From NCBI GenBank assembly GCA_004194705.1, contig SADC01000146.1, forward strand, positions 492,025-556,024: DNA of 64,000 nt, read 5' to 3'. Positions 1-10,800 of the stretch are shown here, piece after piece. Under the pieces are notes generated by a model. That model worked only from the letters and a program-made list of their open reading frames with translations. It had not been told where the DNA came from and searched no databases. The DNA is from Ditylenchus dipsaci. Its lineage: Eukaryota > Nematoda > Chromadorea > Rhabditida > Anguinidae. A program made the position numbers and the translations under genes. Each line of letters begins with the position of its first letter. Position 1 is the stretch's first letter.

Positions 1-394
1 GGCCAGTATCCACCCCTGAAGCTTTAAACACCGAAAGCGACATCCTCGTTTTAATAAATGGTCCAACCCAATGAATGTGTCATTAGCTTTCTCCTTAAAC
101 CAAAAATACTATTCGAAATGGCGCATAAACAAATCTTGATGCCAAACTTAAAAAAATGGCGGGTACGTGACATTCCACCTCCAGGACACTTCGCCGCTAG
201 GACATTTAACCCCTGGGACACTTCCTAGCTCCCCTCCCATCCCTGAATAATACATATTATCCAAACAGATAATGGCCATATCCTCGACTTTGCGGAATAT
301 TTTCGAAGAGCTAAAAATGATAATGTACTTACGATGGAACAAAGCAAACTATTTTGTCACAATACTTGTTATGCACAACTTTTCGGTACTTTTC

Positions 395-832
395 AATAGT
401 GTCCGGAGCCAATAGTGTCACTGACTGACAGTGTCCGCCTATATAGTAGGGTTGGCAGCCGAGAAGGGTCAAGATTTATCGAACCAGAGGAGTGGCAATA
501 TCGTAGCTTTGACTTCAGAATTGTTTCAAAAGCCTTCAAATTCATTATAGACTGCTGTTTCAAAAAATTTCAGTCCCGAGGCTTGTAAATTAATCAGGCA
601 CCCCCCGCCACTGCCCCCGCTCACAGCTTCCTCCCCCCCCCCCGCTCCTCCCCCGCAAATTTTTTAGTCTAATCTCCCCCCCGCACTCCAAAAAGCGGGG
701 GGAGGCCAACCCTACTATATAGAAGAAATAATAGTGCCCGGCATGAGTAAACGACCGATAGTGCCCGGCTAGTACAAAGGAGACGATAGTGTCCGGCTCC
801 TATAACAGTACTAATAGTGTTTGTCATATATA
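395..832. repeat. Tandem array of AATAGTGYCCGG units split by a nested element
   Basis: Units such as AATAGTGTCCGGAGCC, ACAGTGTCCGCC, GATAGTGCCCGGC and GATAGTGTCCGGC occur at 395-440 and again at 729-822. The two halves are separated by the hAT-type element at 447-714, whose 8-bp duplication restores a continuous array. The array sits inside the larger 159-2118 element and follows the same short-unit design with a different word. Confidence 0.6.
447..714. mobile_element. hAT-type MITE, nested
   Basis: The ends are TAGGGTTGGC and its inverse GCCAACCCTA. The flanks are a perfect 8-bp direct duplication CTATATAG (439-446 and 715-722), the length typical of hAT insertions. The interior is C-rich (runs of CCCCCC near 636-690) and non-coding. 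Confidence 0.85.
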
Positions 833-899
833 ACCCCTGTCGAATGGCTGTGTTGAATTCATCCTACTACTAGTTCATCCTTAGTGAACCTGTTGAGAC

Positions 900-1750
900 T
901 AGAGGTGTGCACGGGATCGGGATCCCTCCCGAACGGGATCCCGATTCCGAAGATTTTGGTGCTGAATCCCGATCCCGAATCCCTCCCGATCGATTTTGAA
1001 AATCCCAATCCCGATCCTGAAAATTGCCAAATCCCGATGAGCGTTTTAAAAGCATTTTTGGCCAGAAATATTTTCATTTTTGCATGATTTTGCGGTTTTT
1101 TAAATTTTTAATCTCGTTTTTTGGACATATTTTGAATCTGACAGGTCCTGCGATTATTCCATCAGGTTTAATTATTTTTCGTTCTGTATAACAGCAATTA
1201 TGCAAAAAGGAAGTCTCAAAAATTTCACCGAGTTTAGACGTTTATAACTTCTTGTAGTAAAGTGAATTCCATATTTTGTACACAAAGCTTGCAATGATAA
1301 TTTTCTAGCAATTTTTTTGTAAGTATTCTCCTATAAAATAATAAAACCCTAGTTTTGCTTCATACCCTCTAGTAGTTTAGGCTCTGGTTTGTAGATAGCC
1401 TCTTGAAAGGTAAGGTCTAAGCCTCAGCGGAAATACTCGTACTTTTTATTTTACATGCGAAAAAAAATTTCATCGGGAGCTTAGTCTTTATGCATTTACA
1501 AAATTGTGAATAGCATCAAGAAAACAGTTGTGAACGCTTGAAATCAGTGGAATTTCTTGGACACCCTATATTTTGCCTGCTTACTCATGGACTCGACAGA
1601 TCGACCAATCCCGAAATTTCGATCGGGATCCCGAATTTATAGGGATCCCGACGGGATCCTGAATTTTTTTAACGCAATCCCGATCCCGAATGATTTTTCA
1701 GCCCTAATCCCGATCCCGAAATCCCTCCCGAGGCCGAATGCACACCTCTA
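900..1750. mobile_element. hAT-type MITE with ATCCCG repeats
   Basis: The terminal inverted repeat is TAGAGGTGTGCA / TGCACACCTCTA, flanked by a perfect 8-bp duplication GTTGAGAC (892-899 and 1751-1758). Both subterminal regions are packed with CCCGATCCCGA-like repeats (905-1020 and 1600-1735, opposite orientation). No transposase is present; the short reading frames here are products of the repeats. The intact target duplication suggests a relatively recent insertion. Confidence 0.9.
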
Positions 1751-2259
1751 GTTGAGACCCTGAGCCTCTCAATAAAAGTTAGGTTCGAAAAAAGCAAACT
1801 ACAAGAAAAGTAAAAAAACATGTTTGAGTTTGCCCTATTGTACACTAGCCTACCAACTTTTTCAATATAAAATTTTAACTTTTAAATAGTGATCAAGTAG
1901 ATTATGGTGATTAAGTTAACCTTAATCAACATACTTTCTATGATTACTCATAGGTCTAACGGTTAATTAATGGAATTATTATGATTATCAAAAAAACAAC
2001 ATGGGAAATATAAACAAATTTTTGGTGAAAAGTCGGTGGCCTCCCCACCCCTAAGTACATAAGGTCCCTGTCCCAGGCGGTGAAAAGTGTCCGCGGGTGA
2101 AATGTCCGTGTCCCGAAAATGGCTGATTAGCATAATTGTGACTCAATTTAGCATCAGAGATAGAAACCTAAAAACGGCACTGGTACTTATTTCCCACTCC
2201 AAATATACATTAAAGTGCCATTGCCGTCTCTGAGTCCCTCGACAATTCAAAAAAAAAAT

Positions 2260-2388
2260 CCTAATCATTGAACTTCTGTACGGATATATCAACTTGGTTT
2301 CTAACACAACTATACCTAATATTAAATTACAGGCCTTGTTCTGTTAAAAAGCAAGTTGAAAAATCCGTACAGAAGTTCAATGATTAAG
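2260..2388. mobile_element. Hairpin MITE, CTTAATCATTGAAC family, copy 1
   Basis: The arms TAATCATTGAACTTCTGTACGG and its inverse fold into a long hairpin around an AT-rich centre. Further copies lie at 17371-17499 (complete) and near 42.43 and 46.5 kb (partial). Confidence 0.75.
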
Positions 2389-2843
2389 AGAAATGTTTGA
2401 ATTGGCGGGCACTAACCTTAGAGTCCCACAAGCCTTTTTCGTGTTGTAGATCCTTGTGAGCATGGCCATGGAACTTTAACTTATACTCAGCTACCAATTG
2501 TAACTTACCACCAAGGTTGGGGCAGAAATACACTATGCCGCATAGCAAAACGAAATGTCCAAATTCATCATTTTTAAGGCTTAGCTGCGAAAACAAGCTT
2601 AAAAACAAACAGGTTTCTCGTCGACGATCGACACTTTTCAGCAAAATATTCTTTTGAACGAAATTTGATTTTTCATCCCATCCATGAAAACATAAATACG
2701 AGCTGTAATTAAATAAAAATTTATCAAATAAAAAAAATTAAAAATTGCCTAATGCCAACGTGCTCACTGATCCGACAATTTACAAGCAGTCTAATTTCGG
2801 CTTATGAACTAATATTTTGAAGACGCCTTTTCCTAAACCAATA

Positions 2844-3270
2844 CAGTCAAACCTCGATTTAGTGGCACCCCCAAAAGTTCGTTCCCGCCTAGGGTCCGAC
2901 ACTTTTTTTAACCCAATTTGCAAAATATTTTATTGATTCTGTTATGACAGTCTGGTCGCAAATATCGTAAGGATTCCGATTTTGCCGATCGTTTTTGAAA
3001 AGAAAACAAAATTTGGGTTAAAAAGTGAAACCTCGATACAGTGGCACCCCTTTTTTGAAAACAGGTGCCACTATATTGAGGTTTTACTTTTATAACCCGA
3101 AATTCGTTTTCTTTTCAAAAAACGATCGGCAAAATCGGAATCCTTATGATATTTGCGACCAAACTGTGATAACAGAATCGATAAAATATTTCGAAAATTG
3201 GGTTAAAAAAAGTGTCGGACCCTAGGCGGGAACGAACTTTTGGGGGTGCCACTAAATCGAGGTTTGACTG
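2844..3270. mobile_element. pogo/Tigger-like foldback MITE
   Basis: The termini CAGTCAAACCTCGATTTAG and CTAAATCGAGGTTTGACTG are flanked by TA on both sides (2842-2843 and 3271-3272), as in Tc1/mariner and pogo elements. Almost the whole element is self-complementary. The centre (3027-3086) contains a second inverted copy of the terminal word (AACCTCGATACAGTGGCACC), as though one copy inserted into another. No coding capacity. Confidence 0.85.
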
Positions 3271-4375
3271 TAACGGTAATGCAATCAAAAACTTAAATAA
3301 TAAAGGCATAATAAATATATAGGGGAAAAAGTATTTTCGCATGCATATCTCAGCTTTACTTCTTCAGACGGTTCTTTCGGGCTTCATACAAGGGGCGAGG
3401 GAAGGTCTCATCGTGTCATGAGCGGAAGACTCCTTAACTTACAAATTATACATCTACTTTCTAAAAAAGCTCAAACGCAGTAATACCTCATGTCCGTAAG
3501 ATGGAATGCACTACGTAACGACTGAACAGCTAAGTACAGAGATGCGTATCTTGTGCAAGTCTCGCCCATTCTTCCAGCCCTGTGAATTCAGAAATACAAA
3601 GGACTTCACAAAGGGCTGAAATTTCATGCTTTTTTCATTCAGAAATCACCCCATACAAGTTGGATGTTGGAAGAATTTATGATACAAGGCAAGTCACTAG
3701 TAGGCTTAAAACCATGATACCGTGATGATGGTCCATGATGAAAACCATGATGGTTTTGTATGTGACTTCATAAGGACTCGGTCTCCTTATTTTTCAAAGA
3801 ACCTGGACATATCAGCAGCACTTTATAATATGAGGTACTCTACAAGAATCCGCAAAAAAATCTGTCAATAAAGTTTTTGAAAAAAAACAATACTTAAGGT
3901 TTCCTTGTAAGATGTTGCTAAAGCAATAAGAATCCTCAATTAAAGTTTTGGCCATTTCGAGTTATGAAAATTCTCCTCAACTACTCGAAATGACCTCACA
4001 TTTTGAGAGCAGTGGTTAGTGTTTTTAAACACTTTCAAACTTTTTAAAAAACATCATCATTAACATCAACGGCGAAAAAAATCATTAAAAAGAGGTTTAG
4101 TAGAACATTTGCGCTCGACATACTCAAAATTCACGCTTTATCTGGAGCAGCTGAGGGACTATTCTTCATTCTTACAATGCACGCTGAGTACAAGATGCTG
4201 GGCATTGAAGAAGCCTCATTGAAAGCTCGTTCAATAATAAGTTATGACCAACAAACATCTCATAATTAAGATGCCCATTATTGTATGCTACCGTTTTATT
4301 ATTTAAACAACCAAATTTTAGAAATGTGCCCCACTATGCTTGGGGACCAAGGTAAATGACATTATATTAATGTAT

Positions 4376-4960
4376 TCTACCCTGTTTTCGTCACTGGAGC
4401 TCGGCAAAAAGAGCCTCTATATGCATTAGTAAAAGTCAAGGAAAAATGTGATGCCCCGAGTAGGAATCGAACCACGACAACTTTCACCGGCGTCCGCCAC
4501 TCTAACCTACTCTAACCTCTAACCAACCTCCTAACACATTTTATGATCAAGTGTTTTGCTCGGAATCGTGTCTAAGGTAATTGAATGCGTGCATCTGTAA
4601 CTCTCAAACCTCCCACGCGCCTTCCGGAGCTTGGAGGCTTGGAGTTGAGATGCGCACACCCACATACCTTAGACACAAATCACTCTAAAGTGACTCTGGA
4701 TGCATGAAAAAAGCATGCATACCAGAGTTTCTTTATGCGGTAGGCCCAGTCAACAAAACTATGTTCAAATTCCATCTTTTTAGGGTCTCCAAGTAACCTT
4801 TTGTGCGAATGGTTTACTTTGATCCCCCAAGGTAAAAAGTCAAATTTTGGTCAAAATTTTTTCTTTCAAAAAAATATTTTTATGTGAAAAATTGTCAGAA
4901 AATAACTTTTTTATCGTTTTTAGCATATAAAAGTTACTCGAAAGACGTCTAAACATTATT
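4376..4960 (+). repeat. Dispersed repeat family R1, copy 1
   Basis: Shares long stretches with 63588-64000 and, inverted, 37463-37625: the start word CCTGTTTTCGTCACTGGAGC, the hairpin TGTCTAAGGTA / TACCTTAGACA, GGATGCATGAAAAAAGCATGC and TTTATGCGGTAGGCCC. The tail (4828-4945) also resembles 58785-58890. A tRNA-like SINE segment sits near its start. Non-coding; class unknown. Confidence 0.65.
4450..4530 (-). repeat. tRNA-derived SINE-like segment
   Basis: On the minus strand a perfect RNA polymerase III B-box, GGTTCGATTCC (4463-4473), lies downstream of an A-box-like GGTTAGAGTGGCGGACG. The preceding GGTTAGAG motif is repeated three times. A clean tRNA cloverleaf is not apparent, so a SINE or tRNA pseudogene is more likely than a functional tRNA. 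Confidence 0.45.
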
Positions 4961-5689
4961 CTTAAATGGGTGAAAAAGAAAATTAAGAAAAGAATAAAGC
5001 CCCCTACGACCCCGAAGGGGGCGCAGGGGGCTTGAAAGTTAAAAACTAATTACAGCCTTTTATAATTTCTACATCATCGCACAACTAAATTTATTTCAAA
5101 TTTGATTTAGACTTATTAGCATAACACATTTCAGATCCCAATAACATTGGTCAAACAAAAAAGCATAAATTCATTATTAAATTATGGAATCAATTTAAAC
5201 ATAACATGATACAAATGATATTTTAGTTAATTTTATACCTTGCTTATAATTTGTCTCAACTTATATGTAGAAATACAATAAAAATCTTGCCGAAACGCTT
5301 ATAGATTGTGAGGTGTATTTATAAAAACAACAACAAGCGAATATTGGAGAACAAAGCAGCGAAAATAACTCGTTTAGATACTTAAAACAGATTATGCGCT
5401 CAAATGACAACTAACATCAGATTAGACCTGACCATCCATGTTTGATTCTACCCAGGGCTGTATTTCAACTGTACAATACGATTGATTACCCAATTTCACA
5501 AAATCGGCATAAATTTTAACAGATAATGCCCGGTATTTATGCAGCTCTAATTTTACCACTATTTTTTTAATCATTTGGGTTTTATGATTAGTATTTCTAT
5601 GTCAAAAATCCTGAATGTGCGCTCAGAATGGCACTTGCCTGGTTCCTCCCGAACTTTTTTTCAATTACTTAATATCAGCTACCCTAAAC

Positions 5690-6115
5690 CAGTGATGTAT
5701 AAATCTCCAGCTCTGGCTCTCGCTCTGCTCTGGCTCCGAGCAAGAGCCAGAGCTGGAGCAAATTTTTTAAGTTGAGAGCCCAGAGCAAGAGCCAGAGCAA
5801 ATTTTCTGAAGTTAAGAGAACGGAGCAAGAGCTGGAGCAAATTTTTCAAAGGTAAATCTCGGAGCCAAATCCGGAGAAAATTTTTCAAATAAAAAGCTCG
5901 GAGCCATATTCAGAGAAAATTCAAACCGTTTATTCATATTTGTATGCGTATAACGACTATATACGTATAATTTTCTGGCTCTGGCTTTCGCTCGGAGCCA
6001 GAGTCGGAGCAAATTTTTCAAAGTTAAGAGCCCGGAGCAAGAGCAGGAGCGATTTTTTTTAAACTAAGATTTCAGAGCCAGAGCCGGAACGAAAAATCGC
6101 AAAAATACCTCACTG
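5690..6115. mobile_element. hAT-type MITE with GAGCCAGAGC repeats
   Basis: Ends CAGTGATGTA and TACCTCACTG, flanked by a perfect 8-bp duplication CCCTAAAC (5682-5689 and 6116-6123). The interior consists of degenerate AGAGCCAGAGC / GGAGCAAATTTTTC repeats in both orientations, which give spurious Ala/Leu/Arg-rich reading frames. Related fragments lie near 8486-8580 and 50884-51045. Confidence 0.9.
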
Positions 6116-6149
6116 CCCTAAACTACCTTTTTCTGCTCGAACCTATAAA

Positions 6150-7480
6150 AAATTTATTTTCAGCACTTTATGTCTCAAAATCTTAAATTTTATGTTTAAA
6201 AATATTCTCCCACCTCTCCAAGGTATATTGTTTTAAGGTATTATTGACTAAATTGTAGCCTCTTTTAAGTTAAATGGGTGTGACATTGATCGATTTTTTA
6301 CGTGTTTTTATTTTCCAGGGCATCCTGCAAAAGAAACTCTGGTACGCATGCTTTTGTCATGCATTCAGGTCACTTTCGAGTTAGCAGGATAATTTTTAAG
6401 CTTAAGGCAGAGTTCTTGAAATGTGCAAATTTGAAAAAAAAATGTTTGAAAGTTTGAAGTCGTGCAAAATTACATAAAAAGTCGTACAATTTTTATTGCT
6501 TCAGTTTAAGCCTTTAAGCACTAGTTTTCATGGAGTTCATTTCATCATTTTGTCTCGAAACGTCTATAGTTTTGCACATACCGTATTCGCTCTAATAGAA
6601 CGGCACTCTCTCATAGAACGGCAGTGGTCGAGTCCAAAATTAGGGAGGTAAACTATGCCTTATTGTATTTTTAGCGTACTAAAATTTTCAACCTTTAAAA
6701 AATTAGGGATTGAAAAATAGAACGTCATGCCGTACAGGATGAGTCGTAAAAATTGCACCAATTTTTGAAACTTTTGTGAAGGACCTCCGTGGACCGTAAA
6801 ACACACAAGAAAATTTTATTAGCACAGAATCTATTTCGACCAAACTATTTGTGAAAAAAATTATATTTAAACAATTAAAAGGTTTAAAGGCGCGAATTCA
6901 AAAATATTGAAGCTTTTACGACTCACCCTGTACTACAAGAGAAAATGCGGTATGTACAAATTCGCACATTTTAAGAATTCTGCAGAAGCCCGAAAATATA
7001 TCTTTTATTTTTTTTTCACACTGAGTACAGTAAGCAAAAATATATTTTCTAAAACATATTCTACTAAATGTTTTACAGCATTAATACAGGCAGTAAAGTA
7101 AAAAATCTTTTGATTGAAAATGTTGGCTATGTTTGTGGTTTTTGAAGTGTAGCATCCTAGAGAGATTAGGAGTAAATTAAACTGAGGGTAAACCAAACAA
7201 CAGTAAAAAGTAACAATTAAAAAATAGGCCACAAATATCGATGATACCGGCCCATTTTTTGCATTGATCCCACTAGTTTTTTATATAATTTTGGTGTGTT
7301 TTCAACTGGTTTTTAACAAGAAAATTACCTATTTGAGAATGTTCGAATAGTTATGCTATTTTAAAATGATTTTTTGATGAATAAATTATACAAAAACAAC
7401 AGGGGGACCAAGGCGAAATGGGCCGGTATTAGGGATAGGGCCAAAATGGAATACGATGGTAGAGTAGTAGTGAAAAAGTG
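6150..7480. other. Non-coding AT-rich spacer
   Basis: No supported gene. A partial R1 repeat (CATGCTTTTGTCATGCATTCAGG) lies at 6335-6390. A possible CCGTATT-family end (CGTATTCGCTCTAATAGAACGG) lies at 6583-6605. Part of the AACAGGGGGACCAAGG repeat, better preserved at 13.8-14.05 kb, lies at 7398-7440. This would include the 3' UTR of SoxC; I could not place its polyadenylation site. Confidence 0.5.
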
Positions 7481-7508
7481 ACTATACATGTACTGTCGGC
7501 TTCTGGAC

Positions 7509-7858
7509 CTAATAAATATTTGTGGTTTCATTTTGAAGAAAACTAAATGGATGTTGTTGTTGCTGTGGCTGTGCTTGTTGTGGCACACCACCGCCACTAC
7601 TACTGCTACTATTGTCGGGGTGGTGATTGTCCCAAGTAGATTCTACCAAATGACTTTCAAAATGTGGAATACACTGGATCGACCATGGTTGTGGAACCCT
7701 GGTGATGCTGATGGAATCGGATTGGTTATTATGTTGTTGGCAGGCGCGTGGAAGGGATGGCCAGAATAGCCAGCGGGAAAGTGGCCATAGGAGTTGTAGA
7801 GAGCACTGGCTGCAGCTAGAGATGCCGCAGCTTCTAATTCAGAGTGGGAGGTGGAAGC
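7509..7858 (-). CDS. SoxC: SoxC exon 7 (C-terminus)
   Basis: Acceptor TCTCATTTAG. Begins [20 protein letters not shown] and continues to [14 protein letters not shown]. It then needs a shift to the frame carrying [19 protein letters not shown] and a poly-Gln run, ending at TAG 7509-7511. The frame switch lies around 7620-7690. Confidence 0.65.
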
Positions 7859-10800
7859 CTAAATGAGAACACAAGGGTTATTCTTATAAAATTGGTTTTT
7901 CAGAATATTAGTACTTACGTAGCCGGAGGATGAACCACTTGACATGGAGCGAATTTCATCCTGAAAATGTTTAAATTATATTATTGTTATTTTGGTTTGT
8001 TGAAGTTTAATTTTTGTTGCGTACAAAAATACTGGAATGGCTTAGAGTCTCAACTTGAGACTATGCTCAGTCAAGTCCCACTATAAACGGCTGCTGGATT
8101 TTAGTGTCACAATAACCGCCACTATCTTCTATTCATTTTCGTCTTGACGTCTTTAATAGGGTCAGTTCCAGTATTGTCACTAGTTTTTAAAATTAGGATA
8201 CAAAGAACTATTTAATGAGGAGCTTTATATAAGAGGTAATTTCCCAGAATCAGTATGTAGGTCTAAAATTTAGGATTTTGAACAAAAAATCACTCAAAAC
8301 ATATTTTAAACACAAATGATCTCTCTAAATCAGACAAATTAATCTGAATCAGCTTAAAGTTCCTGATTTTGACCATTGGAAGCAGGATTCGATGGCTTTC
8401 CCACAATAGAAACACGAAGTCGTCGTGCGAGGTCTTTGACCATCCCGAGATTACTGGTTTAGCTCGAATTAACTAGCTTACAGCCAGTGCTGGGCGATTC
8501 TTTGCTCTTGGCTCTGAGATTCTCCGCGCCGAGCCAAGAGCAGGAGCGAAATTTTCATTTAGGAGCGCTCTAAAAATTCGGATCTTTTATATCAGAAATA
8601 AAAAATCTCGGTTAATATAAATACAGAACAATATTTTGCTGACTTCAGTAAGCACTAAGTAGGCAAGGCTGTATTTGGTATTGAATTTCTTATAAATGAA
8701 GACAATGAAGATAAAGACACGAAATATTGAATTGTAAAAATGTAAAAGGTGTACAGTACAGAATTTCACTTAGTCGTTATTTTTTCGGCTATGTGACTTT
8801 AAAGGCCATGCCCGTGCCCGACACGGAGAAAGGCGGGGACCAGCACTTTTTTCTTTCTCGATCAAGTTTTACATGCATACGCATTCAGATTTTTTAAGTT
8901 TCTGCCTAGTTTTTAAAAGTAGTATAGGGTCATTAATATTAGATTTGACGCAATCGAGTGAAAAATAGAACGATTCAAAAAAAATTGCTGTCCCCGCCTT
9001 AACTTTTTGAAACGCACGGGCATGCCCTTTAACAAACCGGCTTACAGTTACCCCTTACTCATAATAAAATAGCCCACCTGTTCCATGGAACTATTGCCAC
9101 AAATGGCTGCATTGGCTGCAGCTGCTGTGGTGGGCGATCTGTTTAGTGTGGAGCTGGTGATAGGCCTTGGATTGCTGACTGCTTGCTGTTGTGTTGCTGA
9201 TGCACATAATTGTAGTAATGCTGTTGCTGGCTTGCCTGCTGGTCATGCATGTAGTGCCCAAAGACGGATGCTCATGTTGGCCTCCTGTCCAGAATTGGGG
9301 GTGCTGACCATATCCTTGCTGCAAATACCCGCTCAGATGGCTGTGATATTGGGTGGGAATTCGTCGTGCACACCTGAATTTAGATTTTGTAAATAAAAAA
9401 GGGTACGCGATGTTCCCGGTCAGCCGCTTTCCGATCTGGGACGTGCTAGATGGCTTTTAACACGAGAAATACCTAATTAGAAATACCTAATTTTTATACC
9501 TAATTAGTGTAGATCTGACTATAAAGCAAATAAAGGAATTTTTCAACAACTATCGGGACACAAGGACTCAGCATAAAATTCTGAACCAACGCAAACCTTG
9601 TAACAAACGAATTTTTAAAAATTTGCTTTTTCTTACCAGAATCTGTGTTTGAGGTGCCAGAGTTGGTGAATGATAAGTGCCATACAGCCTGAATAAGCTT
9701 GTTCTATTACCCCTTCTTGCTTGATAGCACACTTCTGGTGGAAATTAGCCACTTCAGGCAAGGAGGAGCAAGAGGAGGAAGAGGTGGACTCTTCCAGAGG
9801 GTTGTTGCCTGTACCTGTAAACGGATGGTTATCTGACAGGTGCACACCTTGGTAGTCAATTTTCATGGCTTTGCCGGTGGGTAGTGGGTGTGCATATTAA
9901 TGCCACTAGAGGCGTCCACATTCAACTGGAAGTTGAGGCTGGGAGTACTAGCTGATGGAGTAGTACTAGGCGATGGCACCATCCTTTGCATTGACCTGAA
10001 TATTGAGCTGGAATGATTGTGTTTGTGCAGGGTATAATTCTCCGATGGTCGATTTGCAGACTCCCGAAAAAAAATATTCTGTGTTCCGCGGTTATTTTCT
10101 TTCGCAAATTTCTTTTATAGTCTCAAAAACCATTTATTTACACTTTTTATTCACTTTTAGGTGAAAAATGGTAAAAAAAATATTGCAAGATATTTTGCCT
10201 AAGTCTTCCAAGATGATTTTCTCGGGAGCCGACCAAACACATATGGAGCCTTTGATCTAGTATGGCTAGAAATATTTTTGTTGGACAGCAACAAAAATTG
10301 GAAGATATGGACTACAAGTAGGGGGTGGGGCGTAACCGTTTCGCCAATGGCATATTGTCGCCAATAAGATCCCTTCGCCAATGGTATGATTTCGCCAATA
10401 GCTTCTTTGATGAATGAACCTATTCCTTTGTCAGTCAAATTTGTCTAACAAAAGATAAGAGTACTTGAGAAAAGAAGCTGTTGACGAAAACATACCATTG
10501 GCAAGTGATCTCATTGGTGAAACGATTACGCTCCCCAAGTAGGAGCAAACTTTGGTTACTGCTTTAATTATAGGGTGTTCCAGTGGCGTACGCAGGAATT
10601 TCTGACGGAGGGGCACCAGGCCATTTTTAGGCCATTTTACCTACACCGTTTTGGTAAAAAAATACCGTTTTGAGAAAAATCTGACGAGGAGGGGGGCTGG
10701 CGGCCCTGGGGTGTTCCAAAACATTTTTGTATCCTACATTTTCATTAAATATTTTTTTACACTAGATTTCACAGATCAACTTAACTTGTTTAGATTAAAT

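Larger units (their letters stand above)
159..2118. mobile_element. Non-autonomous element with arrayed inverted termini
   Basis: The left end (160-228) holds three tandem units of the form GGACAYTTYNCCNCY. The right end (2061-2116) holds the inverse complement of similar units (GGACATTTCACCCGC, GGACACTTTTCACCG). The outer edges read GGGTACGTGACATT on the left and, inverted, GGGACACGGACATTT on the right, close to the edges of the FLYWCH MULE at 43.7 kb. I see no transposase inside. The interior carries a second array and two nested hAT-type elements. No convincing target duplication was found, so the limits are approximate. Class assignment to MULE is inference from the ends. Confidence 0.5.

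Noticed and set aside
4450..4530. Functional tRNA gene
   Set aside because: B-box is perfect but acceptor and anticodon stems do not pair convincingly; a SINE or tRNA relic fits better.
5575..6021. Ala/Leu/Arg-rich frames at 5.6-6.0 kb
   Set aside because: Produced by GAGCCAGAGC repeats of the hAT MITE at 5690-6115.
9637..10060. Programmed ribosomal frameshifting in SoxC
   Set aside because: There are several shifts in different exons and no slippery heptamer with a downstream structure was evident; indel error or decay is simpler.
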